NCBI RefSeq assembly: GCF_013341275.1
Contig: NZ_CP054476.1
Coordinates: forward strand, 1,997,501-2,061,500
DNA length: 64,000 bases
Direction of reading: 5' to 3'
From: Methyloligella sp. GL2
GTDB lineage: Bacteria > Pseudomonadota > Alphaproteobacteria > Rhizobiales > Methyloligellaceae
Positions within the stretch are counted from its first letter, which is position 1. Each line of letters opens with the position of its first letter. A program made the translations under genes and the position numbers. Shown piece after piece: positions 21,879-29,607 of the stretch. The notes beneath the pieces are model-generated. The model was not told the origin of the DNA, made no database searches, and worked only from the letters and a program-made list of their open reading frames with translations.

Positions 21879-22829
21879 ATGTTTGTGAAGGATCGCGGCA
21901 GCGGTGCCCGGGGGATGGCCTCGAGCGTATTCGCAATATTCTGGGTTGTGCTTGCGGGGTTTGCCGGCGCCTATCTGTTCAGCGTGATGACCGAGCTGCC
22001 GAAAGCGGCCGCGACCGCGCCGGTGATCCAGCGCGTCACCGTCCCCGACAAGAAGGAAACCGCCGAGCTCAAGGAAGCCCTGAAAGCCCGCGAAGCCGAG
22101 GTGGCGGAGCTGAAAGCCCAGCTCGCCACAGTCACCGAACAGCTCGGCAATGTGGATCGCCGCCTGGCACCGATCGAAAAACTACTCGGGCCGGTTGCCG
22201 CTATGCCGGAGCACGACTCCGCGGTGACCACCGCGCCGCCGACGCCGGACCCGGCACCGATAGAGACGCCCGCTTCGCCGCCGCCGCCCGCACCCAAGCC
22301 GGATGCGCCCGATCGCAGCGAGGCGGAGACGCCTGCCCCGGCCCCGCAGGCCGAAGCCGAGGTGGAGCCGGAACCGGCGCCGGCGCCGAAGCCCAAACCG
22401 GAGCCGAAAGAGACCGCAGTGCCGTCGGGCAACGTTCCAGAGCCCGCTTCCGAGCCGGTGGAAGAAGCCGAAGCGCCGGCAGTTGCACCTCCGCCTCCCC
22501 CGCCGCCTGGCGGCGAGCTGACCGAGGAGCCGACCCGGACCGCGGCGCTTAACGTCACCGATCTGCCGCCCGGCACCAATCGCTTCGGCATCGAGCTCGG
22601 TGCGGTGGACTCGGCCTCCGGTCTGCAGCCCATGTGGCGCAATCTTCTGACCAAGCATGCCGCTCTGGTCGCCGGGCTGGAGGCACGGCGCGTCAAGGCG
22701 CCGGACAATCAGTGGCGTCTGGTGGCCGGACCGTTCTCCAGCGCCACGGAAGCCTCGCGCGCCTGCGCGCTGTTCAAAAAGGCCGAGCTTCCCTGCGAGC
22801 CGACCGTGTTCGCGGGCGACGCTCTGTAA
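21879..22829 (+). CDS. SPOR-domain, proline-rich, membrane-anchored coiled-coil protein
   Basis: A 316-aa envelope protein. An N-terminal signal anchor (about residues 14-36, SVFAIFWVVLAGFAGAYLFSV) is followed by a helical segment of charged heptads (about 55-110, TAELKEALKAREAEVAELKAQL) likely to form a coiled coil. Next comes a long proline/glutamate-rich linker (about 115-230) of low complexity. The C-terminal SPOR-like domain (about 240-316) includes FGIELGAVDSASGLQPMWRNLL, WRLVAGPFSSATEASRACALFKK and CEPTVFAGDAL. It would hold the domain at the periplasmic face. Divergent from glmU. Confidence 0.82.
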   Translation: MFVKDRGSGARGMASSVFAIFWVVLAGFAGAYLFSVMTELPKAAATAPVIQRVTVPDKKETAELKEALKAREAEVAELKAQLATVTEQLGNVDRRLAPIEKLLGPVAAMPEHDSAVTTAPPTPDPAPIETPASPPPPAPKPDAPDRSEAETPAPAPQAEAEVEPEPAPAPKPKPEPKETAVPSGNVPEPASEPVEEAEAPAVAPPPPPPPGGELTEEPTRTAALNVTDLPPGTNRFGIELGAVDSASGLQPMWRNLLTKHAALVAGLEARRVKAPDNQWRLVAGPFSSATEASRACALFKKAELPCEPTVFAGDAL

Positions 22830-22886
22830 GCGCCGAGGCGCGCATCCCAAAAATTCGGGCGGTTGGCACCGCAGGTATTCGCCTTG

Positions 22887-24077
22887 CTAAGGCTGAATGA
22901 CCACGTGCCGGCCGCCTACCACTCTGGTGACGACCATCTCTTTGGCGATATTCTCGCCGCTCGGGCCGAAGGCCACGGGGCCGTAGAACGTATCGAGCTT
23001 GGTGTCGCCGACCTTATCCAGCACCTCTTCGGTCTCGATACTTTCGGCGCGCTCCAAGGCATCGGCATAGACCACCACCGCTGCGGCGCTTTGCGCGGCA
23101 TGGTAGGGCGGTTCATACCCGTATTTCTGCTCAAAATGCCTGGCGAAATTCGCCGCCGAACCGAACCACTTGCCGCGGTAAGCGGCGCTCTTGATCCATT
23201 GCATCGGGCAATAAATGCCTTCGGCGGCCTTGCCGGTCTGCTCGATAATCTTCGATGAATCGCAATGGCTGACGGCGAGGATCGGCACATCGATATCGGC
23301 GGCGTCGAACTGATTGACCGCCTCGATCGCACCCCGCTCTCGGCCGGAGACCACCATGATGTCGGGCTTCAGCACACGGACCCTGGCCAAGGTCGAGCTG
23401 AGATCAGTCGGCGGGTCGGGAAGCCGGTCGTCGAGGACCAGCCGCATCCCGTTTTTCTCCGCATCGGCGAGCACGCTCGCGCGCACATCCTGGCTGAACC
23501 TGTCGCCCCGGGTGGCAATGGCCAAAGTGATCGGCCCGCTATGGGACCGTTTTTCCGTCTTGAGGATACGTTTTGCCGAGGCGAAGAGCGCGGTGAAATA
23601 CCGGTCGGTGCTGGAGAGCACCGCGAAGAAGCAGCAATAATGCTTGTCGTAGAGGCTGCGTCCGGCGGCGTTTCCGGAAATCAGCGGCACGCGGTACCTT
23701 TCGGCGACCGGTGCGACGGCTTCTGTCAGATCGGTCGAATACGGGCCGAGCAGAAACCTCACCCTGTCTTGTTCGATCAGCTTCTCTGCGATTGCGGCGC
23801 TGAGATCGGGGCGCGAGCGGTCGTCGTAGAATTTCAGCTCGAGCTTATAGGGCTTGCCGCGGACGACCACGCCGCCGGCGCGATTGATGCTCTGCACGGC
23901 GAACTTGTAACCGTCGCGCATAAAAGCACCATTCTTCGCATAGCTGCCGGACAGGGAAATTGGCGCGCCTAAGACAATCACTTCCGCCTTGGCCGCATTG
24001 CCGCTCAGTGCCGCCGCGCTCAAAAACGCAGAGGCAATAGCAACAAGGACCACGGCCCAAGAAAGGCACCGCCGCAT
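22887..24077 (-). CDS. LivJ-like ABC substrate-binding protein (periplasmic binding protein type 1)
   Basis: A secreted 396-aa periplasmic binding protein of the branched-chain amino-acid/amide class. The signal peptide runs to about residue 31 (SGNAAKA/EV). The sequence then reads ILLGAPISLSG-like IVLGAPISLSGSYAKNG, GGVVVRGKPYKLELKFYDDRSRPD, RVRFLLGPYSTDLTEAVAPVAERYRVPLISG and LKPDIMVVSG, and the C-terminal lobe TFYGPVAFGPSGENI. These match the family pattern. No LivHMGF transport genes adjoin it. It converges on the SPOR protein gene 58 bases away. The ligand cannot be predicted. Confidence 0.85.
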   Translation of the reverse strand: MRRCLSWAVVLVAIASAFLSAAALSGNAAKAEVIVLGAPISLSGSYAKNGAFMRDGYKFAVQSINRAGGVVVRGKPYKLELKFYDDRSRPDLSAAIAEKLIEQDRVRFLLGPYSTDLTEAVAPVAERYRVPLISGNAAGRSLYDKHYCCFFAVLSSTDRYFTALFASAKRILKTEKRSHSGPITLAIATRGDRFSQDVRASVLADAEKNGMRLVLDDRLPDPPTDLSSTLARVRVLKPDIMVVSGRERGAIEAVNQFDAADIDVPILAVSHCDSSKIIEQTGKAAEGIYCPMQWIKSAAYRGKWFGSAANFARHFEQKYGYEPPYHAAQSAAAVVVYADALERAESIETEEVLDKVGDTKLDTFYGPVAFGPSGENIAKEMVVTRVVGGRHVVIQP

Positions 24078-24217
24078 CGCTACCCCAACCTTTTCGGGAG
24101 CCTACAAAGCACTCCCGCCCTCAGCACCCGGAGCATACAAGCTGGGGGCTTTGCCGTCCATTGACGCCCAGTTGTGGTACGGGTGCGGCTCGAGCCAATA
24201 CGGAAACGGCCGAAACC

Positions 24218-25117
24218 CTAGAGCTGCTTGGCCTGGAAAGTATCGCAGTCGGAAAACCGGCCGCTCTCGTAGCCGCGCTTGAACCAGCGCACACGCATCG
24301 CCGAGGAGCCATGGGTAAACGAATCGGGCACCACATATCCCTGGCTTTGACGCTGGAGTCGGTCGTCGCCGATGGCACTGGCCGCCTGCAACGCCTCATC
24401 GATATCGCCCGGCTGCAGGATATCGGACATCCGGTCGGCCCTATTGGCCCAAATACCGGCAAAGCAATCCGCCTGCAGCTCCATGCGCACTTGGAGCGCA
24501 TTGGACTGGCTCTTGCTCGCCCCGCGCTGGGCCGCGGCCACCTGATCGGCGATGCCGAGCTGCTTCTGCACGTGATGGCCGACCTCATGGGCGACGACAT
24601 AGGCTTGTGCGAAATCGCCCGGCGCGCCGAAGCGCTGCTTTAGCTCGCGGAAGAAGGACAGGTCGAGATAGACCTTCTGGTCGCCCGGACAATAGAAGGG
24701 CCCCATGGCCGCCATGCCGAGACCGCAGGCCGAACTCACCCGGCCGGAATAGAGCACAAGGGTGGGATCGCGGTAGCTGCGGCCGTTATCGGAAAAGATC
24801 TTGTTCCAGACATCCTCGGTATCGGCCAGCACAACAGAGACGAATTGCTTGAGATCGTCGTCCTCGGCAGTTCTCGGCGCCTGAGTCTGCGGTGCGGGCC
24901 CCTCGCCGGACCCCTGCAGCAGGACACTGGGATCGATGCCGAGGAACAGCATTAGCCCAAGCAGGATCAAGATGCCGACGATGCCTATTCCGCCGCCGCC
25001 GCGTCCGCCACCCATAGGTATGCGCAGCCCGCCGCCGCCGGGAAACCCGGCGCGGAAACCGCCCTGCCCGCGGCGGTCTTCGACATTGCTGCTTTGCCTG
25101 CGGCCGCGCCAGCGCAT
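24218..25117 (-). CDS. Neutral zinc metallopeptidase (YpfJ family)
   Basis: A 299-aa membrane-anchored zinc protease-like protein. A glycine/arginine-rich N-terminus precedes one transmembrane helix (about 45-65, GIVGILILLGLMLFLGI). The catalytic zinc motif H177-E-V-G-H181 lies in AYVVAHEVGHHVQKQLG, with a downstream QADCFAGIWANRAD segment supplying a third likely ligand. The YYSG-type LVLYSGRVSSACG and FYCPGDQKVYLDLSFF segments are typical of the YpfJ family. Ribosome site GAGGAG. It stands alone. Confidence 0.9.
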   Translation of the reverse strand: MRWRGRRQSSNVEDRRGQGGFRAGFPGGGGLRIPMGGGRGGGGIGIVGILILLGLMLFLGIDPSVLLQGSGEGPAPQTQAPRTAEDDDLKQFVSVVLADTEDVWNKIFSDNGRSYRDPTLVLYSGRVSSACGLGMAAMGPFYCPGDQKVYLDLSFFRELKQRFGAPGDFAQAYVVAHEVGHHVQKQLGIADQVAAAQRGASKSQSNALQVRMELQADCFAGIWANRADRMSDILQPGDIDEALQAASAIGDDRLQRQSQGYVVPDSFTHGSSAMRVRWFKRGYESGRFSDCDTFQAKQL

Positions 25118-25199
25118 GAGAACTCCTCGGTTGTATCCGGCCCCTTTGACGACCGGAAGCCGTCATTTTGCATGGCGGGCCGCAACGCACAAGCATCCG

Positions 25200-25353
25200 C
25201 GGCGCCGGTCAGAGAAGCTTCAATGGACCGTCAAAATTCTGCAACATGCGCAAGGCATGTTCGCTTTGCCCGCGGCCAAAGAGCCCGGACGTATCTGCGT
25301 TCACAGTATAGCGTTGAGCCCTGGCAATCCCCGCGCCGGGGCTCGTTTTTTTT
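25200..25353 (+). ncRNA. Candidate small RNA (unknown family)
   Basis: The 3' end is fixed by a strong intrinsic terminator at 25329-25353: stem CCCCG/CGGGG with a 3-base loop, then CTCG and eight T's. There is no plus-strand protein gene before it, and a perfect AACATGC/GCATGTT hairpin lies at 25243-25261. The 5' end is a guess; a TTGACG with a weak -10-like element lies near 25146. I do not recognise the sequence as a known family. Confidence 0.35.
25329..25353 (+). terminator. Orphan plus-strand intrinsic terminator
   Basis: Stem CCCCG (25329-25333) and CGGGG (25337-25341), followed by CTCG and an eight-T run at 25346-25353. Extended pairing is possible with GAGCCC upstream (25316-25321) and GGGCTC at 25339-25344. 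No annotated plus-strand gene reads into it. Confidence 0.75.
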
Positions 25354-25411
25354 GCATCGGACCGCAGAATTCCCTGCACAAGCGCCCATCCCGGGACTCG
25401 AGCCGCCAACG

Positions 25412-25443
25412 AAAAGGGCGGCCAAGCGCTATGCCGGCCGCCC
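25412..25443 (-). terminator. Intrinsic terminator of the acidic membrane protein gene
   Basis: Perfect 8-bp stem GGGCGGCC (25416-25423) with GGCCGCCC (25436-25443) and a 12-base loop. On the minus strand a TTTT run follows (AAAA at 25412-25415 on plus). Confidence 0.7.
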
Positions 25444-25479
25444 CGATCTCGTTGATCCGTCTTGAAGCCTCTTGAAACC

Positions 25480-25854
25480 TTACGGGCTGATCGAATCCGA
25501 CGGCTCTTCGGAGTCCATCGACGGCGCAGCATTGGGCTCCGGCGCATCGCTTTCCATCGAGGAATCGTCGGGCATCGCGCTATCCTCCTCCGGAGGCGTC
25601 GCGTTCGGCTCGGGCTCCGCCGGCGCCATCGTGTCGGACTCCGACGGCATGGTGGATTCTTCTTCCGGCGCCGCCGCGTTCGGCTCAGGCGCGGGCGCAG
25701 GTGCGGATTCTTCCACCGCGGGCTCTTCGGTCATGGTGCTTTCGCCACCGCCGAAATATCCCATGAAATACGCGGCGATAATCAAGGCCAGGATAATCCC
25801 GCCGAGCACTATCGCCAGAAAGGCTTTGCCGCCCCCATCGCGATCACTTGCCAT
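25480..25854 (-). CDS. Small membrane-anchored acidic low-complexity protein (hypothetical)
   Basis: Not a recognised family. The 124-aa protein has a short charged start, one transmembrane helix (about residues 11-33, FLAIVLGGIILALIIAAYFMG), then a long, strongly acidic tail with repeats built from PEPNA, PEEES and SMPS/DS-type blocks (for example APEPNAAAPEEEST and AEPEPNATPPEEDSA). The three PNA-containing units suggest internal duplication. GGAGG lies upstream of the ATG. It stands alone with its own terminator (25412-25443). Probably a single-pass envelope protein. Confidence 0.75.
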   Translation of the reverse strand: MASDRDGGGKAFLAIVLGGIILALIIAAYFMGYFGGGESTMTEEPAVEESAPAPAPEPNAAAPEEESTMPSESDTMAPAEPEPNATPPEEDSAMPDDSSMESDAPEPNAAPSMDSEEPSDSISP

Positions 25855-25954
25855 CTATGCCTCCCTAATAGGCTTGGTTCAGTCGCAAAACGAGCCTAGC
25901 CATGAATTGAGGCGCGGTCGAGTGACGTTTTTCCGGATTCTTCTTGCGCAAACT

Positions 25955-27463
25955 TCACGCTGTTTGGGGTTTGGTTTTGAAGAAGGGAAGAAGTTGCAAG
26001 AGAGCGACGGCGGCAAAATTGAGCAGAACCGAATAAAGCGCTGCATAAGCCGGTATCTCTAGGCCAAACACCTGCAACGGATAAACCGAAGAGGAAAAGC
26101 TTTGCGTTGCAGCCATATAGCTGCCGGTGGCGATACCGACCAGCCAGCCGCCGAAGATCGGCATGGCACGGAAGCTCTTGGTATAGAGCCCGAACAGGAT
26201 GCCGGGGAGAAGCTGGATGATCCAGATGCCGCCGAGGAGCTGAAGCTGAATGGCGTATTCCTGCGGCAGCAGAAGGATGAACAGAACCGCGCCGACTTTG
26301 ACCACAAGCGACACGATTTTGGCGACTTGCGCTTCTTCGGCATCGCTGCAATCGGGCCTGAGATAGGCCTTGTGCAGGTTGCGGGTATAGAGATTCGCGC
26401 AGGCGATCGACATGATCGCCGCCGGCACCAGCGCGCCGATTGCGATGGCGGCGAAGGCCAGCCCGACGAACCAGGACGAGAAACTGTCCAGGAACAGCGC
26501 CGGCACGGCGAAATTCGGCCCGTATTTCTCGAAACCAAAGCTATAGGCCGGGTTGTCGCCGACGCCTGCGGCAATGGCCATGTAGCCAAGCAGCGCGATC
26601 AGCCCCAGCACGAAGGAATAGGCCGAGAGCAGCCCGGCATTGCGGCGGATCACATTGCCGTTGGACGAGCTCAAAATGCCGGTCATGCAGTGGGGATAGA
26701 GGAACAGCGCCAGAGCCGAGCCGATGGCCAGGGTGACATAGACAGAGTAGCGGCCAAGGCTGTCTCCGTCCGGGACCGGCAAGGTCAGCTTGTCGGCCGG
26801 CACGGCGTCGAAGATCGCGCCATAGCCGCCGAGCTTGGCCGGGATAACGATAATCGCGGCGAACACGGTGATGAAGATCAGGAGATCCTTGACGATGGCA
26901 ATCAGCGCCGGGGCCCGAAGCCCGCTGGTGTAGGTGAAGGCGGCGAGAATGACGAAGGCGATGATCAGCGGCATATGCCCCATCAGCCCATCGGCATGAA
27001 AGCCTAGCGCGCCGATCACCACCTCCATGCCGACGAGCTGCAGCGCGATATAGGGCATGGTGGCGAACAGGCCGGTGAGCGCCACGGCCAGCGCCAGCAA
27101 GCGGCTGCCGAAACGGTCGCCGATATAATCCGCTGCCGTGACATGGCCCTTCTCATGGGCGATGCGCCAGAGCCTGGGGAACACCAGATAGAGCACCGGA
27201 TAGATCAGGATGGTGTACGGCACGGCGAAGAAGCCGAGAGCGCCGACGCCATAGACCAGGGCCGGAACGGCGATGAAGGTGTAGGCGGTATAGAGATCGC
27301 CGCCGAGCAGGAACCAGGTCACGACGGTGCCGAAGCGGCGGCCGCCGAGCCCCCATTCATGCAGCGCGTTGAGATCGGCCTTGCGCCAGCGGGCAGCGAC
27401 AAATCCGACCCAGGTGACGAACAGAAATAGGCCGATGAAGACGGCGGTGGCGGTGATATCCAC
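25955..27463 (-). CDS. mctP: Sodium:solute symporter, MctP-like monocarboxylate permease
   Basis: A 502-aa protein of the sodium/solute symporter family (SSS) with about 13 hydrophobic helices. The N-terminal FLFVTWVGFVAARWR, the ALHEWGLGGRRFG motif, the RLWRIAHEKGHVTAADYIGDRFGSR loop, LVGMEVVIGALGF and LFLYPHCMTGILSS match MctP of Rhizobium, which takes up lactate, pyruvate and alanine. A GTG start has GGGGGAG at good spacing. The upstream DUF3311 gene on the same strand is the usual partner; they are separated by 26 bases and are probably one operon. Confidence 0.8.
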   Translation of the reverse strand: MDITATAVFIGLFLFVTWVGFVAARWRKADLNALHEWGLGGRRFGTVVTWFLLGGDLYTAYTFIAVPALVYGVGALGFFAVPYTILIYPVLYLVFPRLWRIAHEKGHVTAADYIGDRFGSRLLALAVALTGLFATMPYIALQLVGMEVVIGALGFHADGLMGHMPLIIAFVILAAFTYTSGLRAPALIAIVKDLLIFITVFAAIIVIPAKLGGYGAIFDAVPADKLTLPVPDGDSLGRYSVYVTLAIGSALALFLYPHCMTGILSSSNGNVIRRNAGLLSAYSFVLGLIALLGYMAIAAGVGDNPAYSFGFEKYGPNFAVPALFLDSFSSWFVGLAFAAIAIGALVPAAIMSIACANLYTRNLHKAYLRPDCSDAEEAQVAKIVSLVVKVGAVLFILLLPQEYAIQLQLLGGIWIIQLLPGILFGLYTKSFRAMPIFGGWLVGIATGSYMAATQSFSSSVYPLQVFGLEIPAYAALYSVLLNFAAVALLQLLPFFKTKPQTA

Positions 27464-27489
27464 GATGCGGCGCTCCCCCTAGAGCCTGG

Positions 27490-27714
27490 CTATGCTTTCG
27501 GCTCGCCGCCCCGCTCCAGGGCGTAGACCAGTCCGACGATCGCTGCGCCGACCAGGACGAATCCGAGCTGAAACCAATAGAAGAAGGGAATGCCGAGAAG
27601 TGCCGGCTCGACCCGGTTATAGAACGGAACCGACATCACCACGATAAGCGGGATGGCGAAGAGAAGCCGCGGCCAGTAGCGCCGCCAGCCGGTCTTCGGC
27701 GCCTCGTTGCTCAT
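27490..27714 (-). CDS. DUF3311 family small membrane protein, MctP partner
   Basis: A 74-aa protein with two hydrophobic helices (about residues 14-32, RLLFAIPLIVVMSVPFYNRV, and 38-62, LGIPFFYWFQLGFVLVGAAIVGLVY). DUF3311 proteins are found beside sodium:solute symporters, where they are thought to form a small subunit; the exact role is unknown. ATG 27714 has a GGGGGAG site; a longer start (27792) adds 26 residues without support. It precedes mctP. Confidence 0.88.
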   Translation of the reverse strand: MSNEAPKTGWRRYWPRLLFAIPLIVVMSVPFYNRVEPALLGIPFFYWFQLGFVLVGAAIVGLVYALERGGEPKA

Positions 27715-27931
27715 GGTCTCCCCCCTTCTTGCAGCGGTTTTTACGTCTTTTGCTTGCCGCCTTTGACTATGGCCTTGCGCCCTTCCCGTCAAAACCTTAT
27801 TGCCGGTGTGCGCGGCGCGCTTCGCGCCGATTCACCCGCATTGCCGCCTGAAGCGCAAAACCTGCCTCTATGCCCTATCGCGGCATAGACAGATGCCAGA
27901 CCCGGTGATAGGCAAACCCACGCCTTTACGG

Positions 27932-28007
27932 GAGCCGATAGCTCAGCTGGTAGAGCAACTGACTTTTAATCAGTAGGTCCAGGGTTCGAATCCCTGTCGG
28001 CTCACCA
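27932..28007 (+). tRNA. tRNA-Lys(UUU)
   Basis: A complete cloverleaf: acceptor GAGCCGA/TCGGCTC, D-arm AGCTCAGCTGGTAGAGC, anticodon stem ACTGA/TCAGT with loop CTTTTAA (anticodon UUU), variable loop, T-arm CCAGGGTTCGAATCCCTG-like stem, discriminator A, and an encoded CCA at 28005-28007. The 3' end of the gene lies close to the hicAB genes and could be a site for island integration. Confidence 0.97.
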
Positions 28008-28048
28008 TCCTCCCTTCGCCAGCACCGCATCCACACTTCTGTTGACTT

Positions 28049-28062
28049 CCACATTTATGTGG
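28049..28062. promoter_or_regulatory. Candidate operator of hicAB (perfect 6-2-6 palindrome)
   Basis: CCACAT-TT-ATGTGG, directly after a TTGACT (28042-28047) and 15 bases before the likely hicA start. HicB antitoxins commonly repress their own operon through a C-terminal DNA-binding domain, so this is a plausible binding site. Confidence 0.5.
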
Positions 28063-28077
28063 AGCACCCTATCTTGC

Positions 28078-28266
28078 GTGAATGCGCAAGAGCTGAAGAA
28101 ATGGCTGGCCAAGCAAGGTTGCACCTTCGAGACCAAGAAGGGAGGATCCGGCCATATCGTCGTTCGGCGCGGGGACCGCAAGTCGGAACTCCCTATGCAT
28201 GGCGGCCGAAAGGAGCTCGGTACCGGGCTCGTGAACGCAATCAAACGGCAGCTGGGATTGAAGTGA
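28078..28266 (+). CDS. hicA: HicA-type toxin (mRNA interferase)
   Basis: A 62-aa HicA toxin with the double-stranded RNA-binding-like fold. HicA cuts translating mRNA. The segment VNAQELKKWLAKQGCTFETKKG-type helix 1 is followed by GSGHIVVRRGDRK, whose histidine (residue 26) is the catalytic one in the family, then the tail ELPMHGGRKELGTGLVNAIKRQLG. The GTG start is preferred, because an upstream ATG at 28057 lies inside the palindrome; a TTG at 28042 is also open. It overlaps hicB by one base (TGATG). Confidence 0.85.
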   Translation: MNAQELKKWLAKQGCTFETKKGGSGHIVVRRGDRKSELPMHGGRKELGTGLVNAIKRQLGLK

Positions 28267-28688
28267 TGCTCGAATATCGGATCGAATTGGCGCCGGACGA
28301 CAACGGCACCCTTCTGGTCACCTGCCCGCAAATTCCGATGGTTGCGACGTTCGGGGAGAGCGAGGCCGATGCTCGTCAGCATGCCGTCGACGCGATCGAG
28401 ACCGCGCTCGCAAGCCTGATCGACGATGGCGAGGAGATTCCGGTGCCTGACGGTTCCGCCGGCCCGGCGGTACGTCTGCCCTTGCTGACCACGCTTAAGG
28501 TGCAGCTTTACTGGGCGCTTCGTTCGGCGGGGATCACCCGTGCCGAGCTCGCAAGGCGGCTCGGCTGGAATCGCGAATCCGTGGATCGGCTATTCCGCCT
28601 CGACCACCGCTCTCGCCTGGAGCAACTCGAGGCCGCGTTTGGCGCGCTCGGGCGAATCGTCGATCTGCAAGTCAGGGACGCCGCCTAG
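28266..28688 (+). CDS. hicB: HicB-type antitoxin with C-terminal helix-turn-helix
   Basis: A 140-aa HicB antitoxin that should bind and block HicA. The N-terminal domain begins YRIELAPDDNGTLLVTCPQIPMVATFGES and ends ETALASLIDDGEEIPVP, the typical HicB partial RNase H fold. The C-terminal part (about residues 80-135, ALRSAGITRAELARRLGWNRESVDRLFRLDH) is an XRE-like helix-turn-helix suited to autoregulation at the palindrome upstream. Start ATG 28266 overlaps the hicA stop. Confidence 0.9.
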   Translation: MLEYRIELAPDDNGTLLVTCPQIPMVATFGESEADARQHAVDAIETALASLIDDGEEIPVPDGSAGPAVRLPLLTTLKVQLYWALRSAGITRAELARRLGWNRESVDRLFRLDHRSRLEQLEAAFGALGRIVDLQVRDAA

Positions 28689-28707
28689 CCGGCCGCCGCA
28701 TCAAGCC

Positions 28708-29607
28708 ATGGTGAAAATGCTCGTCGTTGGCCGGGAGGGGCAGCTCGGCCGGTCTCTGGCCGAGGCCGCCAAAACCTCAAGCGATATCGAAGTGCTCGCC
28801 CTCGGTCGGCCGGATCTGGACATCACCAAGGCCGAGACCATCTCCGCCGCGCTTGACCGCTTCTCCCCCGACATTGTGGTCAACGCTGCCGCCTATACCG
28901 CGGTGGACAAGGCCGAGAGCGAGGCCGAGCAGGCCTATGCGGTGAATGCGGAGGGCCCTCGCCTTCTGGCCGAGCTTTGCGCGGCGCGGAACATTCCGCT
29001 GGTGCATATCTCCACCGATTACGTGTTCGATGGAAGCAAGGACGGGTTCTACGCCGAGACCGATGCGGTGGCGCCACTCGGCGTCTATGGGGAAAGCAAG
29101 CTCGCCGGCGAACGGAAAGTGGCCGAGGCCAATCCGAAGCACATCATCCTACGCACCGCTTGGGTGTTCAGCCCCTATGGCGGCAATTTCGTGAAGACCA
29201 TGCTGCGCCTGGCCGAAACCCGGCCGGAGCTCGGTATCGTCGATGATCAGCGCGGCAGCCCCACCTATGCGCCGCATCTGGCAGAGGCGATTTTGGCCAT
29301 GGCAGCGCCGATCGCCGAAGCGGATGCATCGAGCGATATCTGGGGTATCTATCACGCCGGCGGCGCGGGAGAGACGAGCTGGCACGGGCTGGCGGCAGAG
29401 GTCTTTCGCCGCTCCGCCGAACATGGCGGACCGGCGGCGGCGACCAAGCCCATCACCACCGCGGACTATCCGACGCCGGCTGCCCGCCCGGCGAATTCGC
29501 GGCTGAACTCAGGCAAGCTGGCCGAGACTTTCGGCGTGCATCTGCCCGACTGGCATGACGGCGTCGCCGAATGCGTTGCCGCGTTGGCGGCGGCGCCCGC
29601 ACGCTAG
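28708..29607 (+). CDS. rfbD: dTDP-4-dehydrorhamnose reductase RfbD/RmlD
   Basis: Last step of dTDP-L-rhamnose synthesis, an NADPH-dependent reductase. At 299 aa it is full length. The opening KMLVVGREGQLGRSL is the dinucleotide-binding loop; DLDITK, NAAAYTAVDKAES and the ISTDYVFDG segment are typical; the Y-x3-K catalytic pair is in GVYGESKLAGE; RGSPTYAPHLAEAI is the sugar-nucleotide contact region. Unusually it is separated from rfbA, rfbB and rfbC, which are on the other strand about 5 kb to the right. A GT2-type glycosyltransferase follows, overlapping by 37 bases with its tentative start. Confidence 0.96.
   Translation: MVKMLVVGREGQLGRSLAEAAKTSSDIEVLALGRPDLDITKAETISAALDRFSPDIVVNAAAYTAVDKAESEAEQAYAVNAEGPRLLAELCAARNIPLVHISTDYVFDGSKDGFYAETDAVAPLGVYGESKLAGERKVAEANPKHIILRTAWVFSPYGGNFVKTMLRLAETRPELGIVDDQRGSPTYAPHLAEAILAMAAPIAEADASSDIWGIYHAGGAGETSWHGLAAEVFRRSAEHGGPAAATKPITTADYPTPAARPANSRLNSGKLAETFGVHLPDWHDGVAECVAALAAAPAR

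Larger units (their letters stand above)
25118..25479. other. Intergenic region with two terminators and no protein gene
   Basis: No coding region is supported. It contains a perfect 7-bp hairpin (25243-25261), a plus-strand intrinsic terminator with eight T's (25329-25353) without any plus-strand gene upstream, and a minus-strand terminator (25412-25443) for the following acidic membrane protein. Confidence 0.7.

Noticed and set aside
25383..25410. tRNA-like T-arm on the minus strand
   Set aside because: The CTCGAGT segment resembles a T-loop but the flanking bases do not form a stem and no other tRNA arms are present.
28042..28077. Longer hicA start
   Set aside because: The extra residues lie over the palindrome and do not resemble the HicA family opening.
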